A stretch of 64,000 nucleotides of DNA from Plantimonas leprariae (GTDB lineage Bacteria > Pseudomonadota > Alphaproteobacteria > Rhizobiales > Rhizobiaceae), in NCBI RefSeq assembly GCF_008802405.1, contig NZ_VZDO01000018.1, positions 1-64,000 of the forward strand, given 5' to 3'. Under the pieces are notes generated by a model that was not told the DNA's origin, ran no database searches, and saw only the letters and a list, made by a program, of their open reading frames with translations. Both the position numbers and the translations under genes were made by a program. Positions 62,657-64,000 of this stretch are shown one piece after another. Numbering within the stretch: position 1 is the first letter of the stretch; the number at the start of each line of letters is the position of its first letter.

Positions 62657-63103
62657 TCAGGGCGTCGCCGCCGCTCCGACGCCGGAGCCGGGCAGGGTTT
62701 CGAGGCCGACGAGGGCGATCTTCAGGTAGCCGGCGGCGCGCAGGCGATTCATCACCTCCGTCAGGTCGCCGTAGGCGACGGTCTTGTCGGCGCGCAGGAA
62801 CACCCGCTGCGCCTTGTCGCCGCCGGTGAAGCTGTCGAGCGCGCCGGCGAGGCCGTTCGGCGGCACCGGATCGTTGCCGAGGTTCAGCGACAGGTCCTGT
62901 TTCACGGTGAGATAGAGCGGCTTCTCGGGCCGCGGCTGCGGTGCCGCCGTCGAGCCCGGCAGGTCCACCGCGACGTCGACGGTCGAGAGCGGGGCCGCCA
63001 CCATGAAGATGATCAGGAGCACCAGCATCACGTCGATGAACGGCGTGACGTTGATCTCGTGCGACTCGGTCAGGTCGTCGCCGCTGTCGAGCTTGGCTGC
63101 CAT
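62657..63103 (-). CDS. exbD: ExbD biopolymer transport protein
   Basis: A 148-residue protein with one helix, ESHEINVTPFIDVMLVLLIIFMVAAPLS, that contains the essential membrane Asp (about residue 24). The periplasmic remainder (LYLTVKQDLSLNLGN and VFLRADKTVAYGDLTEVMNRLRAAG) is the standard ExbD domain. It works with ExbB as the proton channel for TonB. 12 bp separate it from exbB; the three genes form one operon. Confidence 0.93.
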   Translation of the reverse strand: MAAKLDSGDDLTESHEINVTPFIDVMLVLLIIFMVAAPLSTVDVAVDLPGSTAAPQPRPEKPLYLTVKQDLSLNLGNDPVPPNGLAGALDSFTGGDKAQRVFLRADKTVAYGDLTEVMNRLRAAGYLKIALVGLETLPGSGVGAAATP

Positions 63104-63115
63104 GTGTCCGGTGTC

Positions 63116-64000
<885 letters not shown>

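Overview
The window is a roughly 70% G+C chromosomal segment of an alphaproteobacterium, most likely a member of the Hyphomicrobiales (Rhizobiales). The basis is its codon usage, frequent GTG/TTG starts with good Shine-Dalgarno sequences, and its gene families: a FrcABC-type sugar ABC importer, DUF2778, paired transglutaminases, a prkA-yeaH-spoVR operon and a Caulobacter-like sphingolipid cluster. A perfect 16-bp ParB-binding parS site (TGTTTCACGTGAAACA, 26032-26047) shows that this is chromosome and probably within reach of the replication origin. I see no phage genes, insertion sequences, CRISPR arrays or rRNA, and no convincing tRNA.

Layout. 1-31: the last codons of a probable chemoreceptor (WEEF tail). 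263-6015: an Mfd-like translocase, a WrbA quinone reductase, a stress protein with a YflT/17M-like N-terminus and small unknown genes. 6035-11674: an RND efflux pair (permease first, adaptor second) behind a small conserved-looking gene, with a divergent TetR regulator and a palindromic operator between them. 11827-14577: two transglutaminase-like proteins and a PhzF isomerase. 14638-19870 (minus): a tightly packed run of gluconate-2-dehydrogenase-3-like subunit, GMC oxidoreductase, a 62-aa protein, a PPOX-fold protein, an MpaB-type oxygenase and a phospholipase D. 20311-23246: maleylacetoacetate isomerase, D-erythronate dehydrogenase and a fatty acid desaturase.

23251-39578 is the most interesting region. 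It is a compact set of genes that together look like a complete sphingolipid factory: acyl-ACP synthetase fused to a flippase, ACP, serine palmitoyltransferase, an epimerase-like ceramide reductase, a GNAT-like protein resembling the bacterial ceramide synthase, a three-gene head-group module (TAM41-like cytidylyltransferase, lipid kinase, CDP-alcohol phosphatidyltransferase), a CDP-glycerol glycerophosphotransferase-like enzyme, two NTP-transferases, a HIT protein and an extra LptF/LptG pair. A VapBC-type toxin-antitoxin pair sits inside it. The parS site overlaps the start codon of the flippase-ligase gene.

39630-46331: a diguanylate cyclase, an SDR, a zinc alcohol dehydrogenase, a small secreted protein, a DUF2778 protein and an AI-2E family permease. 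46312-55325: a divergent sugar-acid catabolic locus with a FadR-type regulator, a sugar ABC importer, an L-fuconate dehydratase-like enolase, a hydroxypyruvate-isomerase-like protein, two beta-hydroxyacid dehydrogenases and an epimerase-like dehydrogenase. 55336-60147 (minus): prkA-yeaH-spoVR, the stress/starvation kinase module. 60461-61555: branched-chain aminotransferase. 61683-64000 (minus): exbB-exbD-tonB, with exbB running off the right edge.

Coordinates of starts are my choices from Shine-Dalgarno spacing and domain boundaries. Functions are from motif recognition by eye, not from database searches.
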